DNA from: an uncultured bacterium
GTDB lineage: Bacteria; Planctomycetota; GCA-002687715
NCBI GenBank assembly: GCA_902826835.1
Contig: CADEGH010000015.1
Coordinates: 1 to 64,000 of the forward strand
Length of the DNA stretch: 64,000 bases
Reading direction: 5' to 3'
Within the stretch, counting starts at the first letter, position 1, and every line of letters begins with the position of its first letter. This document shows, piece after piece, positions 1 through 9,180 of this stretch. Made by a program: the position numbers and the translations under genes. Below the pieces are notes generated by a model, which was not told the DNA's origin, did no database searches, and saw only the letters and a list, made by a program, of their open reading frames with translations.

Positions 1-28
1 GGTGGGTCGGTGGGTCGGTGGGGACGGT

Positions 29-240
29 GGGAACGCGGATCACCAGATCCGCACGTTGGCGATGGAGGGTCGAGGCGAGGCTGAGGAACAGAAGTTCCGA
101 TGCAGGCCAAAACGCCGCTGTTTCCTTCCAAGAGAGGGACCGGAAGCGGAGAGGTCATCACCAGGCCGTCGGTGGCGCTCCGTGATGTCGACCTGGGCTA
201 CGGCGTCAAGTCGCAGGCGGATCTGGTGATCCGCGTTCCC
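29..240. repeat. 212-bp element, copy 1, with 24-bp terminal inverted repeats
   Basis: The left arm (29-52) and the right arm (217-240) are perfect reverse complements of each other over 24 bases; the left arm begins GGGAACGCGGATCACC. A near-identical copy lies 333 bases downstream with the same 212-base length. The flanks are also similar (GGTGGGGACGGT before, GGGGGTGGCGCGCA after). The pair therefore looks like a tandem duplication of a unit somewhat larger than the element. No credible protein is encoded. The element could be a MITE-like mobile sequence, an intergenic repeat family, or the template of a long hairpin RNA. Nothing in the window decides between these. Confidence 0.75.
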
Positions 241-361
241 ATAGGGGGTGGCGCGCACGTCGGGGTGGCGTGTTGGATTCCAACATTCTTGGTGGCGCGC
301 ACGTCGCGAGGGGGCGTGGGGCCTCGACATTGGGGGTGGCGCGAAGCTCGGTGGGGACGGT

Positions 362-573
362 GGGAACGCGGATCACCAGATCCGCACGCTGGCGATGAGG
401 GGTCGAGGCGAGGCTCAGGAACAGAAGTTCCGATGCGGGCCAAAGGGCCGCTGTTTCCTTCCAAGAGAGGGACCGGAAGCGGAGAGGACATCACCAGGCC
501 GTCGGTGGCGCTTCGTGATGTCGACCTGGGCTACGGCGTCAAGTCGCTGGCGGATCTGGTGATCCGCGTTCCC
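362..573. repeat. 212-bp element, copy 2, with 24-bp terminal inverted repeats
   Basis: This is the second copy of the element at 29-240. Its arms are at 362-385 and 550-573 and are identical to those of copy 1, while the interior differs by scattered substitutions. Because the arms are conserved exactly while the interior drifts, the inverted repeat may be under selection or may have been gene-converted. The 121 bases between the copies and the stretch up to the Hsp33 stop codon at 704 are G-rich and contain no gene that I can support. Confidence 0.75.
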
Positions 574-703
574 ATGGGGGGTGGCGCGCATGTCGGGGGG
601 GCGCGCATGCCGGGGGGGGCGGGGTGCCTTGAGGTTGGCGGGGGCACGCACGTTGCACCGCCGCAACGCGAGCGAACCCAGGCCTGCCGACCGGCCCACC
701 CCA

Positions 704-1552
704 TCAAGCGGAAATCAACGCCTCGAGATCCGCTGCGGAAAAGGTGTAGTGAGTCGCGCAAAAGTCGCAGCGGATCTTGGCGCCGTGATCTTCTTCGATC
801 ATGCTCCGCAGTTCGCCGTTGCCGAGGAGGGCCAACCCGGCCGCAATACGCTCCTGACTGCAAGTGCACGCAAACACCAAGCTCCTCCGCTCCAAGACCT
901 GCCAGTCGATGCCCGCCAAGGTCCGATGCAGGAGGTCCTCCGGTCCGGCCGCGCCGAGCAGCGCGGCATCAGCCGGAAGCCTCGGCACCGAGTCCGGATC
1001 CGTGCCCGGCAGGGCCTGAACCAGCACGCCGGCGCTCTCTGCCGATAGGCCGTGGTCTTTGAGTCCGACCCCGGTCCGTAGCCGCGTAGGGGTCTGTTCG
1101 CTCCGGGTGAACCACGCCTCGAGGTCCTCGTCAATCTCGCCGCTGACCATCGGCACCTGACTCTGGCCGAAACCCTGACCAGGAATCTGGCGCATCACCG
1201 AGACGATTCCCTGGGGCAGCAGCCCGTAACCCACGCCCCGAGCCCCGGAAAACGGCCCCTCGACCCGAGCTCCCGGCGCCCGTAAGGAACCCCGCAGATG
1301 GCCGGGCTCACGAATTTCCGCCATAACCCCGCCGAGGGGGCCTCGACCCAGCCACTGGACCGAAAGCCGATCGCAGTCCTTGATCGAAGCCGGCACGATC
1401 GCGACGGCAGTGAGTGCCCGCCCCAACGCGATCGCTCCCAGCTCACTGGGGAGATGCCGCACCAGCGCTTCGGTGACCAACTCGCTCGTGAAAGCCACCC
1501 GAGCGCGGAGGGCCCCATCCCGGCTCACCGCCGCAATCACCTCATCGGTCAT
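704..1552 (-). CDS. hslO: Hsp33 redox-regulated chaperone
   Basis: The 282-residue protein matches the Hsp33 family in length and layout. Hsp33 is a cytoplasmic holdase that unfolds and dimerises when oxidised and protects proteins during oxidative stress. The C-terminus has the redox zinc site: a CXC (ACTC) pair followed about 30 residues later by a CXXC (CDFC). The core motifs GPLGG and the repeated short beta stretches of the N-terminal domain are visible. I chose the ATG at 1552 (MTDEVIAAV) because the reading frame upstream of it is low-complexity and not family-like. It is the last gene of its direction before the divergent secreted-protein operon that starts at 1794. Confidence 0.93.
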   Translation of the reverse strand: MTDEVIAAVSRDGALRARVAFTSELVTEALVRHLPSELGAIALGRALTAVAIVPASIKDCDRLSVQWLGRGPLGGVMAEIREPGHLRGSLRAPGARVEGPFSGARGVGYGLLPQGIVSVMRQIPGQGFGQSQVPMVSGEIDEDLEAWFTRSEQTPTRLRTGVGLKDHGLSAESAGVLVQALPGTDPDSVPRLPADAALLGAAGPEDLLHRTLAGIDWQVLERRSLVFACTCSQERIAAGLALLGNGELRSMIEEDHGAKIRCDFCATHYTFSAADLEALISA

Positions 1553-1793
1553 GGGAGAAGGTAACCGGAGGGCGACAAAAGCCGGCCGTTTCGCGGCCTC
1601 TTGACTTCGGGAATTGCGGACTCCCGCGCGGCGTGCAGCGACCCCTGACTGCAGGTCTCCGCCTTGAGCGGCCCGGCGCCCATTTAGGGTTGGCCGAATC
1701 CGGCTGGATCCCCTAAACTGACCCCGCACTTGCCTCGATCTCTCCGCCGGGTGGTCAGATGGGCCCCCGACTCCCTCCAGTCTGGATGATCTT

Positions 1794-2735
1794 ATGTCCC
1801 GCACGATCTCCGTCGGAATCGCCTGCGCGTTGGCAGGCGTTTTGAGCACTGCCGCGTTGAAGCCAAGCGAGTTCTCGCCGACCTCCCCTCCCTCTCCCGG
1901 TCCAGTCGCCCCCAGCTCCGTGTCTCTCGGGGACCTGAACGTGCGGTTCAGCGCGACGGCCGAACACGCGCACTGGCATCACCCAGGCGTTCGCAACCTC
2001 GATCCCGCAGTCTTCGGGACCGTGGACAATCCCTTGGGCACCGAGTTCTCCTTCGGCGTCCCTCTCTACGACCGCAACGACGACGGCCAGGGGAACTGGA
2101 CCACCACCGCTCTCCCCGTCGCCGAATCGAATAACGCCACCCACCTCCCCGGCGTGCACACGGCTACGCTGCGGGTGATCGACCGCACCCCAACCGACCA
2201 ACCCTCCTACACGTCCCCCACGATGGACGAACTCTCCTTCGAGTGCAGCGTGGTCGACCCGTTCGGTCGCCAAATCACGATTCGCGCGAACCAGGCTCTT
2301 CCCAAAGGACCGTTCACTCCGTTCTTCGGCGGAGTCGGGACCAACACCCTCGTACACGGCCAGACGGGTATCGGCTCGAAGCTGACCCCAAGGACCTTTG
2401 CTTACTGCCTCATCTACGCCAAAGGCGAAGTCCTGATCGATGGCCAACTCCTGCCGGGCAACGACCAGCGGCTCATCCACGTGATGGTGTGCCAGGGCAC
2501 CGCCGACGACACCTACAGTCCCGGCGCCGCCGGTGGAACCGGCCCCTACACCGGGAGCAACGACGAGGTCGATCCCGACGACCTCGAACTCCACGTGCAC
2601 GTCCCGCCCACGCGTTTCACTCCGAACCCGGTCGCCAACTCCCCCGTCGTCGGAGTGGGCACCGAGTGGATCCACCTCATGTTCGAGGAAGTGACGATGC
2701 GCGGCAGCACGATCAACGGCACGATCACCCGCTGA
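1794..2735 (+). CDS. Secreted protein of unknown function
   Basis: The 313-residue protein opens with a short cleavable-looking hydrophobic segment (residues about 5-22) followed by a Ser/Pro-rich linker, so it is probably exported. The rest is beta-rich with no family I recognise. An Asp-rich loop (DEVDPDDLELHVHV) and several conserved-looking aromatic stretches suggest an extracellular metal-stabilised beta domain. It is the first gene of a three-gene co-directional run (9-base gap to the next gene, then a 4-base overlap). The three exported products are probably co-expressed. Function cannot be assigned. Confidence 0.8.
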   Translation: MSRTISVGIACALAGVLSTAALKPSEFSPTSPPSPGPVAPSSVSLGDLNVRFSATAEHAHWHHPGVRNLDPAVFGTVDNPLGTEFSFGVPLYDRNDDGQGNWTTTALPVAESNNATHLPGVHTATLRVIDRTPTDQPSYTSPTMDELSFECSVVDPFGRQITIRANQALPKGPFTPFFGGVGTNTLVHGQTGIGSKLTPRTFAYCLIYAKGEVLIDGQLLPGNDQRLIHVMVCQGTADDTYSPGAAGGTGPYTGSNDEVDPDDLELHVHVPPTRFTPNPVANSPVVGVGTEWIHLMFEEVTMRGSTINGTITR

Positions 2736-2744
2736 GGACCACCG

Positions 2745-4100
2745 ATGAAAATCACTCACGTCACCGCGGGCATCCTGGTTGTCCTCGCCTCGTTCCTCGG
2801 AGCCCAGTCGAGTCAAAATCTCAGCCTCCACGACCAAGTTCCCTATCCCGTAGGCACCTGTGCCGATCTGTGGCTCGACGGAGATCGCCTCTTCGTGGCC
2901 CGCCGCGGCGAGGGTTTCGCGATCTTTGACATCAGCGATCGCACCGACCTCGTGCCGATTTGGTCCGGACGCGCGGAGCTCTTCATCCAAGACATCAAGA
3001 CCCGTGGCAACCTGGCCATTTGCAGCAACGAATCCGGGAACGGGCAAGCGATCTACATCTTCGATGTCTCTAACCCGGCCGCCCCCGTGCAGGTCTCCAG
3101 TTTCGGCTCGCTGGTCCTCCCCACCTGCAACAACCTCGTGGTGCGAGGGAACACCATCTATGCGGGATGCGTCGTCACCGGCATCGTCTCCGTCATCGAC
3201 ATCTCAAACCCGAGCATGCCCCAAGAAGTCGGCTCCTTCGGCAGTTCCTACCCGATCGCGCTCTTCCACGACATCGCCGAGGTCGATGGTCGGCTCTATG
3301 TTTCCTGGCTCTCCGGGGGATTCGATGTCCGGGATGCCGCCGCAAACCCCGCCAATCCTCCCCTCCTCTACTCGAAGCAAGTCCCGACTTCGCTCATTCA
3401 CAATGCCTATCCGCTCGGAAGCGGGCAATACGTCGCGACCACGGACGAGGTGAGTGGCGGGTACCTGCGCATCTGGGACGTCTCCAATCCGCTGAGCATC
3501 ACCGAGGCCGCGACCTGGCGCGCCAGCCCCATCGCGGTGATGCACGATCTGCGCATCGTCGACCACTTGGCCTTCATCACCAACTACACCGAGGGGCTGC
3601 GGGTGGTCGACCTGCGGAACCCGCTCAATCCCGTAGAAATCGCCCACTACGACACCTTCACCGGCGCCAACGCGTTCACCTTCGGGGCGTGGGGGGTTTT
3701 CCCCTATGACCGCGACACCGTCTATGTCGCGGATTTCTCGCGCGGGGTCTTTGCGTTCGACCTTTCCCCCGTCACCACCGGCCTCACCGCGAGCGCCGCT
3801 ACCTACAACTGGGGCGATACCATCGCCCTCACGCTCAGCGGACAGAACACCACCTCCACCGACCTCCCGATTTTTGTCGAGTTGAGCTTCACCGTCCAAG
3901 AATTGGGACTCGGGAGCGCTTCGCTGATCGGGGTGCCGCTGCTCTTGCCGTCCGGCGTGCTTGCCCAAGGGCCGTATTTCCTGCCGCTCCCGTTCCCCGG
4001 CCCGGCGGGCCCGTTCCACGTCACCTTGACCCTGAGTGCTTCCTCGGCATCTGACCTTCTTCTCTACGACGCGGCCAGCGTGACGGTCACGATTCAGTGA
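2745..4100 (+). CDS. Secreted LVIVD-repeat beta-propeller protein
   Basis: The 451-residue protein has a clear signal peptide (ITHVTAGILVVLASFLGAQ). It then carries at least five LVIVD-type repeats recognisable by the cores FDISD, FDVSNP, IDISNP, WDVSNP and VDLRNP, each about 45-55 residues apart. LVIVD repeats build beta-propellers that are usually extracellular and bind proteins or polysaccharides. The last 110 residues form a separate beta-rich domain (from about SPVTTGLTASAATYN), of the sort seen at the ends of many planctomycete secreted proteins. Its stop overlaps the next start by four bases (GTGA), implying translational coupling. Confidence 0.85.
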   Translation: MKITHVTAGILVVLASFLGAQSSQNLSLHDQVPYPVGTCADLWLDGDRLFVARRGEGFAIFDISDRTDLVPIWSGRAELFIQDIKTRGNLAICSNESGNGQAIYIFDVSNPAAPVQVSSFGSLVLPTCNNLVVRGNTIYAGCVVTGIVSVIDISNPSMPQEVGSFGSSYPIALFHDIAEVDGRLYVSWLSGGFDVRDAAANPANPPLLYSKQVPTSLIHNAYPLGSGQYVATTDEVSGGYLRIWDVSNPLSITEAATWRASPIAVMHDLRIVDHLAFITNYTEGLRVVDLRNPLNPVEIAHYDTFTGANAFTFGAWGVFPYDRDTVYVADFSRGVFAFDLSPVTTGLTASAATYNWGDTIALTLSGQNTTSTDLPIFVELSFTVQELGLGSASLIGVPLLLPSGVLAQGPYFLPLPFPGPAGPFHVTLTLSASSASDLLLYDAASVTVTIQ

Positions 4101-5374
4101 TTCGACTCTGCTTGATCCTCGTCGCGGTCCTCGGATTCGGGCCTCCCGCCCCCGGCCAAAACGAGCACATCTTCGTGTTCGTCGACGGTTCGGCGCCCGG
4201 CCCCGGAATCGGCACCGAAGCGGATCCGTTCACCACGATCACGGACGCCATCAACTACGCCTTTCCGCACGACTTTCTGTTCGTGAAACCGGGGGTGTAC
4301 CAGGAAGCATTGCAGATCCCCTTCTTCGTCTTCATCACCGCGATCGAGGGTCCGGAGCGCACCGTGATCAATGCCACCGGCCTCGCCGGCGACTACGCCG
4401 TCACGATGGACGTGCTCGCGCAACTCAACGGATTCACGGTCACGAAGGCCGACGGAGGTGGCATCTACGCCGAAGTCCAAAGCGGCGGCCCGGAATTTGG
4501 CCGCATCATTCGGGGCAACTGGATCCGCAACTGCGCCGGCCACGGCATCCACTTGGTGGGTCCTTGCCATCCCTCGGTCGTCGAGAACTTGGTCTTCGAC
4601 AACGCCGGCACCGGCGTGGTCCTGGAGGATGGAGCCTCTCCCTACTTCGTCGGCAATACGGTCACGAGGAACGCGGTGGGCTTCGAGCGCTTCGGGCTCT
4701 TGCCGGACGCCGCCGCCAAGTTCGGGAACTCGATTGTCTTCGGCAACACGGTCGAGCTCTCCGGTGTGAGCCCGGGTTTCTTCCAGACCTCCATCCTCGG
4801 AGACGCCTCCCTCTCTGGCGTCGCGGGCTGCTTGTACGCGTCGCCTGCATTCGTGGACCAAAACGCCGCCGACTTCCGTCTGCAGGACACGTCACCCGGC
4901 ATCGACGCCGGTGACCCCCTCATCGTTCCCTATTCGAGCCTCTTCGACGCTCAGGGTTATGGCCACCTCCGCGTAGTCGACGGCGACCACGACGGAATCG
5001 CGCGGGTCGACATGGGCGGTCTCGAGCGGGGCGGTCTCGCCTTCCGCCAAACCGGAGTCGGCGTCGGCAGCACGGTCGAACTGGAGATCGACGCGGCGCC
5101 CGGAGCGCTCTTCCACCTCGCTCTTGGCATCCCCAACACCAATCCCGAGATACTCGGGCCCACCGTAGCGGGCTATCTCATGCTCGAGCCCGCTTCGCTC
5201 GTCTCCGTTCTCGTCACGAACGTGGGGAGCAATGGCCGCTGGAACCTGCTCCTGCCAATCGCCGATCCGGCGCTGGTCGGACTCGAGCTCCCTCTCCAGG
5301 CGCTGGTCGCCGACCTCCAGCCCACCGTTCCGAGAATCGGATTCACTAACGTCGAGCGCCTGAAGATTCGCTGA
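4097..5374 (+). CDS. Secreted right-handed parallel beta-helix protein
   Basis: The GTG start overlaps the upstream stop codon (GTGA). The 425-residue product has a short signal peptide (about residues 1-21). It then shows the opening typical of DUF1565/NosD-like beta-helix proteins: FVDGSAPGPGIGTEADPFTTITDAI, i.e. the 'period, place, duration' layout, followed by GVYQE and successive helix coils with N-ladder residues (GNWIRN, ENLVFDN, GNTVTRN). A C-terminal beta domain (about 315-425) resembles the end domain of the preceding protein. Such helices usually bind or cleave polysaccharide. No catalytic residue set is evident, so an enzymatic role is not claimed. Confidence 0.85.
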   Translation: MIRLCLILVAVLGFGPPAPGQNEHIFVFVDGSAPGPGIGTEADPFTTITDAINYAFPHDFLFVKPGVYQEALQIPFFVFITAIEGPERTVINATGLAGDYAVTMDVLAQLNGFTVTKADGGGIYAEVQSGGPEFGRIIRGNWIRNCAGHGIHLVGPCHPSVVENLVFDNAGTGVVLEDGASPYFVGNTVTRNAVGFERFGLLPDAAAKFGNSIVFGNTVELSGVSPGFFQTSILGDASLSGVAGCLYASPAFVDQNAADFRLQDTSPGIDAGDPLIVPYSSLFDAQGYGHLRVVDGDHDGIARVDMGGLERGGLAFRQTGVGVGSTVELEIDAAPGALFHLALGIPNTNPEILGPTVAGYLMLEPASLVSVLVTNVGSNGRWNLLLPIADPALVGLELPLQALVADLQPTVPRIGFTNVERLKIR

Positions 5375-5398
5375 CGCGGTGGGCGCGCCAAGGATCGG

Positions 5399-6973
5399 CT
5401 ACGGGATCGGGGTGTAGAGCAGCGTCGTCGAGACCGCCGTGCTGCCATCGGAACCACCGGCGATCAGCACGCTGCCGTCAAGCAAGAGCACTGCAGCATG
5501 AGTGCCCTGGTTGCCGGGGAGCGGATTGCTTCCCGCGACCACCGTGGCGCCTGCGGAGTAGGTGCCGCAGAGGCTCACACCACCGAACACGATGGTCGTG
5601 CCGGAGAGGCTGATCGAGCCGCCGCCCGAGATGTGGGCTTTGCCGTTCTTGAGGAGCACTTGGCCGTGCATGAGGGCACCGGCGGGGAGGTTGCCCGCGG
5701 CGCTCCAAGCAGTGCCGCCCGTGTTCAGGCGGACGCAATTGGCGGTGGTGGTGATTCCCGTCGTGATCCCGAAGAGACTGACTGGTGCGAGGCCGCCGGA
5801 GAGGAAGACCTCACCATTGCCCATCAAGGTGGCTCGGTGCCCGACGCGGGGGGTCGACAACGCCGGCCCGGCCGAGAAGGCATTGGTCACGGGGTTGTAG
5901 TAGGTGGTGGTGGTCGTCCAGGTCGGAATTTCGATGCCCAGCAGGGTGGTGGCGCCGTTCAGGCCGGACGCGCAAAGCACCCGACCGTCGGCGCGCAGCG
6001 TCTGGGTGTGGCCGAAGCGGCGCGACGCCATCGTTCCCGGAACGTTGGTCCAGGAGTTGGTGTTGGGATTGTAAATCTCCCCCGTGTTCTGCGCGGTGCC
6101 CAAAGCGTCGCCCAGCGGAGTCGTGGAACCTGGCAGGGTCTGGAAGTTCGTGACCCCTCCGGCCACGAAGATGCGACCGTCGTTCAGCACCGTGGCCGAG
6201 TGCCCGCAACGAGGCGAGTTCATGGGGGCCGCACCTCCCCAAGTGTTGGCGACGGGATCGAAGATGTCGCAGCTCGCGGTGACGGCGCCTGTGGCATTCG
6301 CGCCGCCGATGACCAAGAGACGCCCGTCGGCCAGGCGTGCACTGGCGGCAAACGCGCGGGCGGAGGACATGCTCGGACCTGGGCTCCAGGATCGCAGGTA
6401 GGGATTGAAGATCTCCGTGGTGGCCGTGCCGGCCGGGGCCGTGATCGACCCACCACCGCCGCCCGCGAGGAGCACGCGGCCATCCAAGAGCAGATCCGCA
6501 GTGGCGAGAGCCCGCGTCCCGGAGAGACTCGGCATCGCCGCAAAAGAGTCCGAGGCTTCGAAGTCGACGCGCACCGCGCGGGTGAGGGCGATTCCGGAGG
6601 GCTGTCCGCCGTCTCCGACCGCGCCTTGGGCGAAGGCGACGACGCTCAGGAGAGCGGGATCGATGGGCAGCGGAATCACCACCTGGAAGACGCCCCCGAC
6701 CGGAATGACCCCGCTGAGAACTTCGCCAAAGTCCGGAGTGGAGGGGTCGATCCAGAGCGTGCCCACGCCGGGCAAGGCGATCTGCGCCGGCTGGCTCGAT
6801 AGGTAGACAGAAAAGGGCGCGCCCACCGCACCCGACACTCGGATGGTCCAATTCTGGCCGAGGCCGGGCGGGCTCGTGTCCAGTTGGCCATTGCCTCCGT
6901 TACCGGCTTGAGCCGAGAGAGTGCTGGCCAGCACTCCCAGAGTGAACATCGCGGGGATCCAACTTCGCAGCAT
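5399..6973 (-). CDS. Secreted kelch-repeat protein
   Basis: The 524-residue protein has a signal peptide ending near LASTLSAQ. An N-terminal beta domain (about 25-165) is followed by at least six kelch-type repeats. These are recognisable by LLDGRVLLAGGG, LADGRLLVIGG, LNDGRIFVAGG, RADGRVLCASG, NGEVFLSGG and LLDGSVLIAGG. Kelch repeats of this spacing form a beta-propeller. No catalytic motif accompanies them, so it is more likely a surface or periplasmic binding protein than a galactose-oxidase-like enzyme. It is convergent with the secreted-protein run ending at 5374. Confidence 0.88.
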   Translation of the reverse strand: MLRSWIPAMFTLGVLASTLSAQAGNGGNGQLDTSPPGLGQNWTIRVSGAVGAPFSVYLSSQPAQIALPGVGTLWIDPSTPDFGEVLSGVIPVGGVFQVVIPLPIDPALLSVVAFAQGAVGDGGQPSGIALTRAVRVDFEASDSFAAMPSLSGTRALATADLLLDGRVLLAGGGGGSITAPAGTATTEIFNPYLRSWSPGPSMSSARAFAASARLADGRLLVIGGANATGAVTASCDIFDPVANTWGGAAPMNSPRCGHSATVLNDGRIFVAGGVTNFQTLPGSTTPLGDALGTAQNTGEIYNPNTNSWTNVPGTMASRRFGHTQTLRADGRVLCASGLNGATTLLGIEIPTWTTTTTYYNPVTNAFSAGPALSTPRVGHRATLMGNGEVFLSGGLAPVSLFGITTGITTTANCVRLNTGGTAWSAAGNLPAGALMHGQVLLKNGKAHISGGGSISLSGTTIVFGGVSLCGTYSAGATVVAGSNPLPGNQGTHAAVLLLDGSVLIAGGSDGSTAVSTTLLYTPIP

Positions 6974-7167
6974 GGGGTCTTCCTTGAAGGAACGAGTGAA
7001 TCAGGAACAAGGGAAGCCTACCTGAAGAGGGGGACCGAGCGGATTACCCCGAGAACGCAAAAACCCTCAGCAACGCCGATTGTTTGCTCGCCGAACCAGT
7101 TTCCGCTCGGATTGACCGTGGCAGAGATCCCCGGTGTCTTCGGGCCGAGAGCGGTCCGCAACCGGAA

Positions 7168-7845
7168 TCACGCGGTCGGAGCCGAAATCGAGTAGGGAAC
7201 GAGCTGCCACACCTGCTCGCGGAGGGAAACGAGGCCCTTCTCGCGGAAGCGGGGCTCAAGAGCGTCGGCATCGGCCAACGGAACGATCGAGTGCGTCGAC
7301 CCGTACGCGCGCTTGACCTCGGCCGCCTCGACACAGAAGGGAGGGCCCGTCATCCGGGATTGATCGTAGACCAAGGTCACAAGGAGCGTCGGCACCGCTC
7401 CGCGGGCCAGATCGAACAACTGGCGGACGTAGCGGGAACGCATTTCCGGCGGCAGCGCGATCATCGAGGCGCGATCCCAAATTGCGTCTACCTTCCCAAT
7501 CTGTTCGGGGGTGAGAGTGAAGAAGTCGCCACAGAAAAAATCCAACCCGGAAACCTGATACCGAACGTGCGCGCCACTCTCGCTCACCTTCGGAACCAAA
7601 CCCTGCTCCCGGAAAAAGGTCTCCACCGCGAGCTTGGACAATTCAACCGCCACCACGGAATGGCCCCGCCTCGTCAGCCACACCAAGTCGCGCGACTTAC
7701 CGGCGAGGGGGACCAACACCCGCTCCTTCTTGCGAGGCAACCACTGATCCGCGAAGCGTAGGAGCTGAGGGTGATCCCGGTCGAGGTGGAACCCGATCTG
7801 CCCTGACTCCCAACGTTTCAGCCAATCTTCGTGTATTGCCGTCAT
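7168..7845 (-). CDS. tpm: Thiopurine S-methyltransferase family enzyme
   Basis: The 225-residue protein fits the TPMT family of class I SAM-dependent methyltransferases. The N-terminal WLKRWESGQIGFH motif is the family signature, followed by VLVPLAGKSRDLVWL (SAM-binding loop), GHSVVAVELS and DAIWDRASMIAL. In bacteria such enzymes methylate thiols and sometimes oxidised selenium or tellurium compounds; the substrate here is unknown. I took the ATG at 7845 (MTAIHEDW) because the family begins right before that tryptophan. It is the last gene of a short minus-strand run with the lipoprotein and NAD kinase. Confidence 0.85.
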   Translation of the reverse strand: MTAIHEDWLKRWESGQIGFHLDRDHPQLLRFADQWLPRKKERVLVPLAGKSRDLVWLTRRGHSVVAVELSKLAVETFFREQGLVPKVSESGAHVRYQVSGLDFFCGDFFTLTPEQIGKVDAIWDRASMIALPPEMRSRYVRQLFDLARGAVPTLLVTLVYDQSRMTGPPFCVEAAEVKRAYGSTHSIVPLADADALEPRFREKGLVSLREQVWQLVPYSISAPTA

Positions 7846-7867
7846 CCTCGAGTCTCCAAGGGCTGCA

Positions 7868-8386
7868 TCAGCGCCCCGCCAGCAACAGACGCCCCCAGAA
7901 CTCCAGTTCCCCCTCACCCGAAAGAGGTGGGTCCGTCGCAAGTCGCGAAGTCGTCACGAGATCCCGCGTCTCCCGGCCCGGGCCCAAGACTCGGTTGGAA
8001 AAAAGCCGAAACCGACTGCGGTCCGCGAAGCGCTCGAGCCGCTCCCTGGCAACAAACGCCGCGTCGCAGCGTCCGTCGAGCAGGGCCTCCGCCCTTTCCT
8101 CGGCGTCGACCTCCGTGCGCAACTGGAGACGTCGATGGGCCGGGCCACCCCGCTCGATGCGCTGACGTGCGACGAGCCAAATTTCGTCCCCTTCGCTCGT
8201 CACCGCGTAGTCGACCGCGAGAGCGGCCGCCAATTCTTGCGCCGGTACGGCCGTCCAGATGCGCAGCGGAGGCGAGGCCACGGTCTTCGGATGCCCCTCG
8301 ACCAGGGTCTCGTCGAAGAAGTGCACGCTCGTGCCAGTGCAGGCGGCCAAGAGAGCGATCCCGAGGAGGACAGACAATTTGTACAT
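7868..8386 (-). CDS. Predicted lipoprotein, possible solute-binding-like fold
   Basis: The start at 8386 gives MYKLSVLLGIALLAAC, a typical lipoprotein signal with a lipobox Cys at about residue 16. The mature part of about 155 residues contains alternating beta-alpha stretches (RIWTAVPAQELAAALA, GRCDAAFVARERL) that loosely resemble a small type 2 periplasmic binding protein. This is inference only. It sits 8 bases downstream of the NAD kinase gene and 22 bases upstream of the methyltransferase gene, so the three are likely one transcript. Confidence 0.7.
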   Translation of the reverse strand: MYKLSVLLGIALLAACTGTSVHFFDETLVEGHPKTVASPPLRIWTAVPAQELAAALAVDYAVTSEGDEIWLVARQRIERGGPAHRRLQLRTEVDAEERAEALLDGRCDAAFVARERLERFADRSRFRLFSNRVLGPGRETRDLVTTSRLATDPPLSGEGELEFWGRLLLAGR

Positions 8387-8394
8387 GGTGACAA

Positions 8395-9123
8395 TCAGTA
8401 GCGACGCCTGGGGGCGTTGACGTAGCGACAGTCGGGACACCGGAGCGAGTCGATTCCGATCACCCGCGCGGGAGCGGAAGCTCGTTCAATGACGACTTTG
8501 GTGCCGGAGTGGAGTTGGTGAGTGCGGTCATCGTTGTCGGCGGCCAGGATGCCGGGACCGCGCGTGATTTCGACCTCGACTCGACTCCGCTCGGAGATGA
8601 CGAGGTGATTGAGAGGATCGGTGCAGTTGTTGAAGGCGACGCCGAATCCCACCCGCAGGACACAGCGAGTAATCGAGCGGAAGTACGCGGAACTCCCGAA
8701 CGCGGTGCACACGACGAGACCATCGCCGATCATTTCCTCGCTCTGCGCTTCGCCGTCGATCGCTACGCGGAACCGCACCGCCGAGCGGGGATCTCCGTTG
8801 CGCACGATGATGTCGTTCAGCGCGAGCACTTCTGTGCCGAGAAAACGCCCCGACAACTTGACGAGTTCGGTTTCCGGCAATTCGCGACGCTGTAAGCGGC
8901 GGAGGAAGTGATCGTCCCGGTGGACCTCACATTTCCGGCACGTGGCATCGCTGCGGATGCCGAGCTTGGGGACGCCGGGTGCCACCCGCTCCGACCCGAT
9001 GAAGGTTCCGTCGCCTCCGTAGGCGATGATCGCCTCCGGCTCGGACTCCACCCGCACGAATCCCAAGTTGTCCAGCAACTTTAGGAACGGGTCGGGGGCC
9101 TGGCCTTGGACTTGCACCTTCAC
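8395..9123 (-). CDS. nadK: NAD kinase (ATP-NAD kinase family), short form
   Basis: The 242-residue protein carries the NAD kinase GGDGT motif at residues 36-40, the NDIIV segment and a GDGLVV nucleotide loop, so it should phosphorylate NAD to NADP. Three details are odd. The loop usually written TPTGSTAY reads TAFGSSAYF. There are two Cys pairs (CRKC near residue 63 and CPDC near the C-terminus) that could bind a metal. The protein is also shorter than the usual 270-300 residues, with a reduced N-terminal domain. The gene diverges from truD. Confidence 0.82.
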   Translation of the reverse strand: MKVQVQGQAPDPFLKLLDNLGFVRVESEPEAIIAYGGDGTFIGSERVAPGVPKLGIRSDATCRKCEVHRDDHFLRRLQRRELPETELVKLSGRFLGTEVLALNDIIVRNGDPRSAVRFRVAIDGEAQSEEMIGDGLVVCTAFGSSAYFRSITRCVLRVGFGVAFNNCTDPLNHLVISERSRVEVEITRGPGILAADNDDRTHQLHSGTKVVIERASAPARVIGIDSLRCPDCRYVNAPRRRY

Positions 9124-9180
9124 GGGAATCTCCGGGGATGGTGGGTTTTATCCGAGCCGCCGCTCGCCGAGAATGCAGCC

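Noticed and set aside
1755..3047. Long antisense frame over the first secreted genes
   Set aside because: It overlaps two sense genes with signal peptides and family repeats, and its own sequence is low-complexity.
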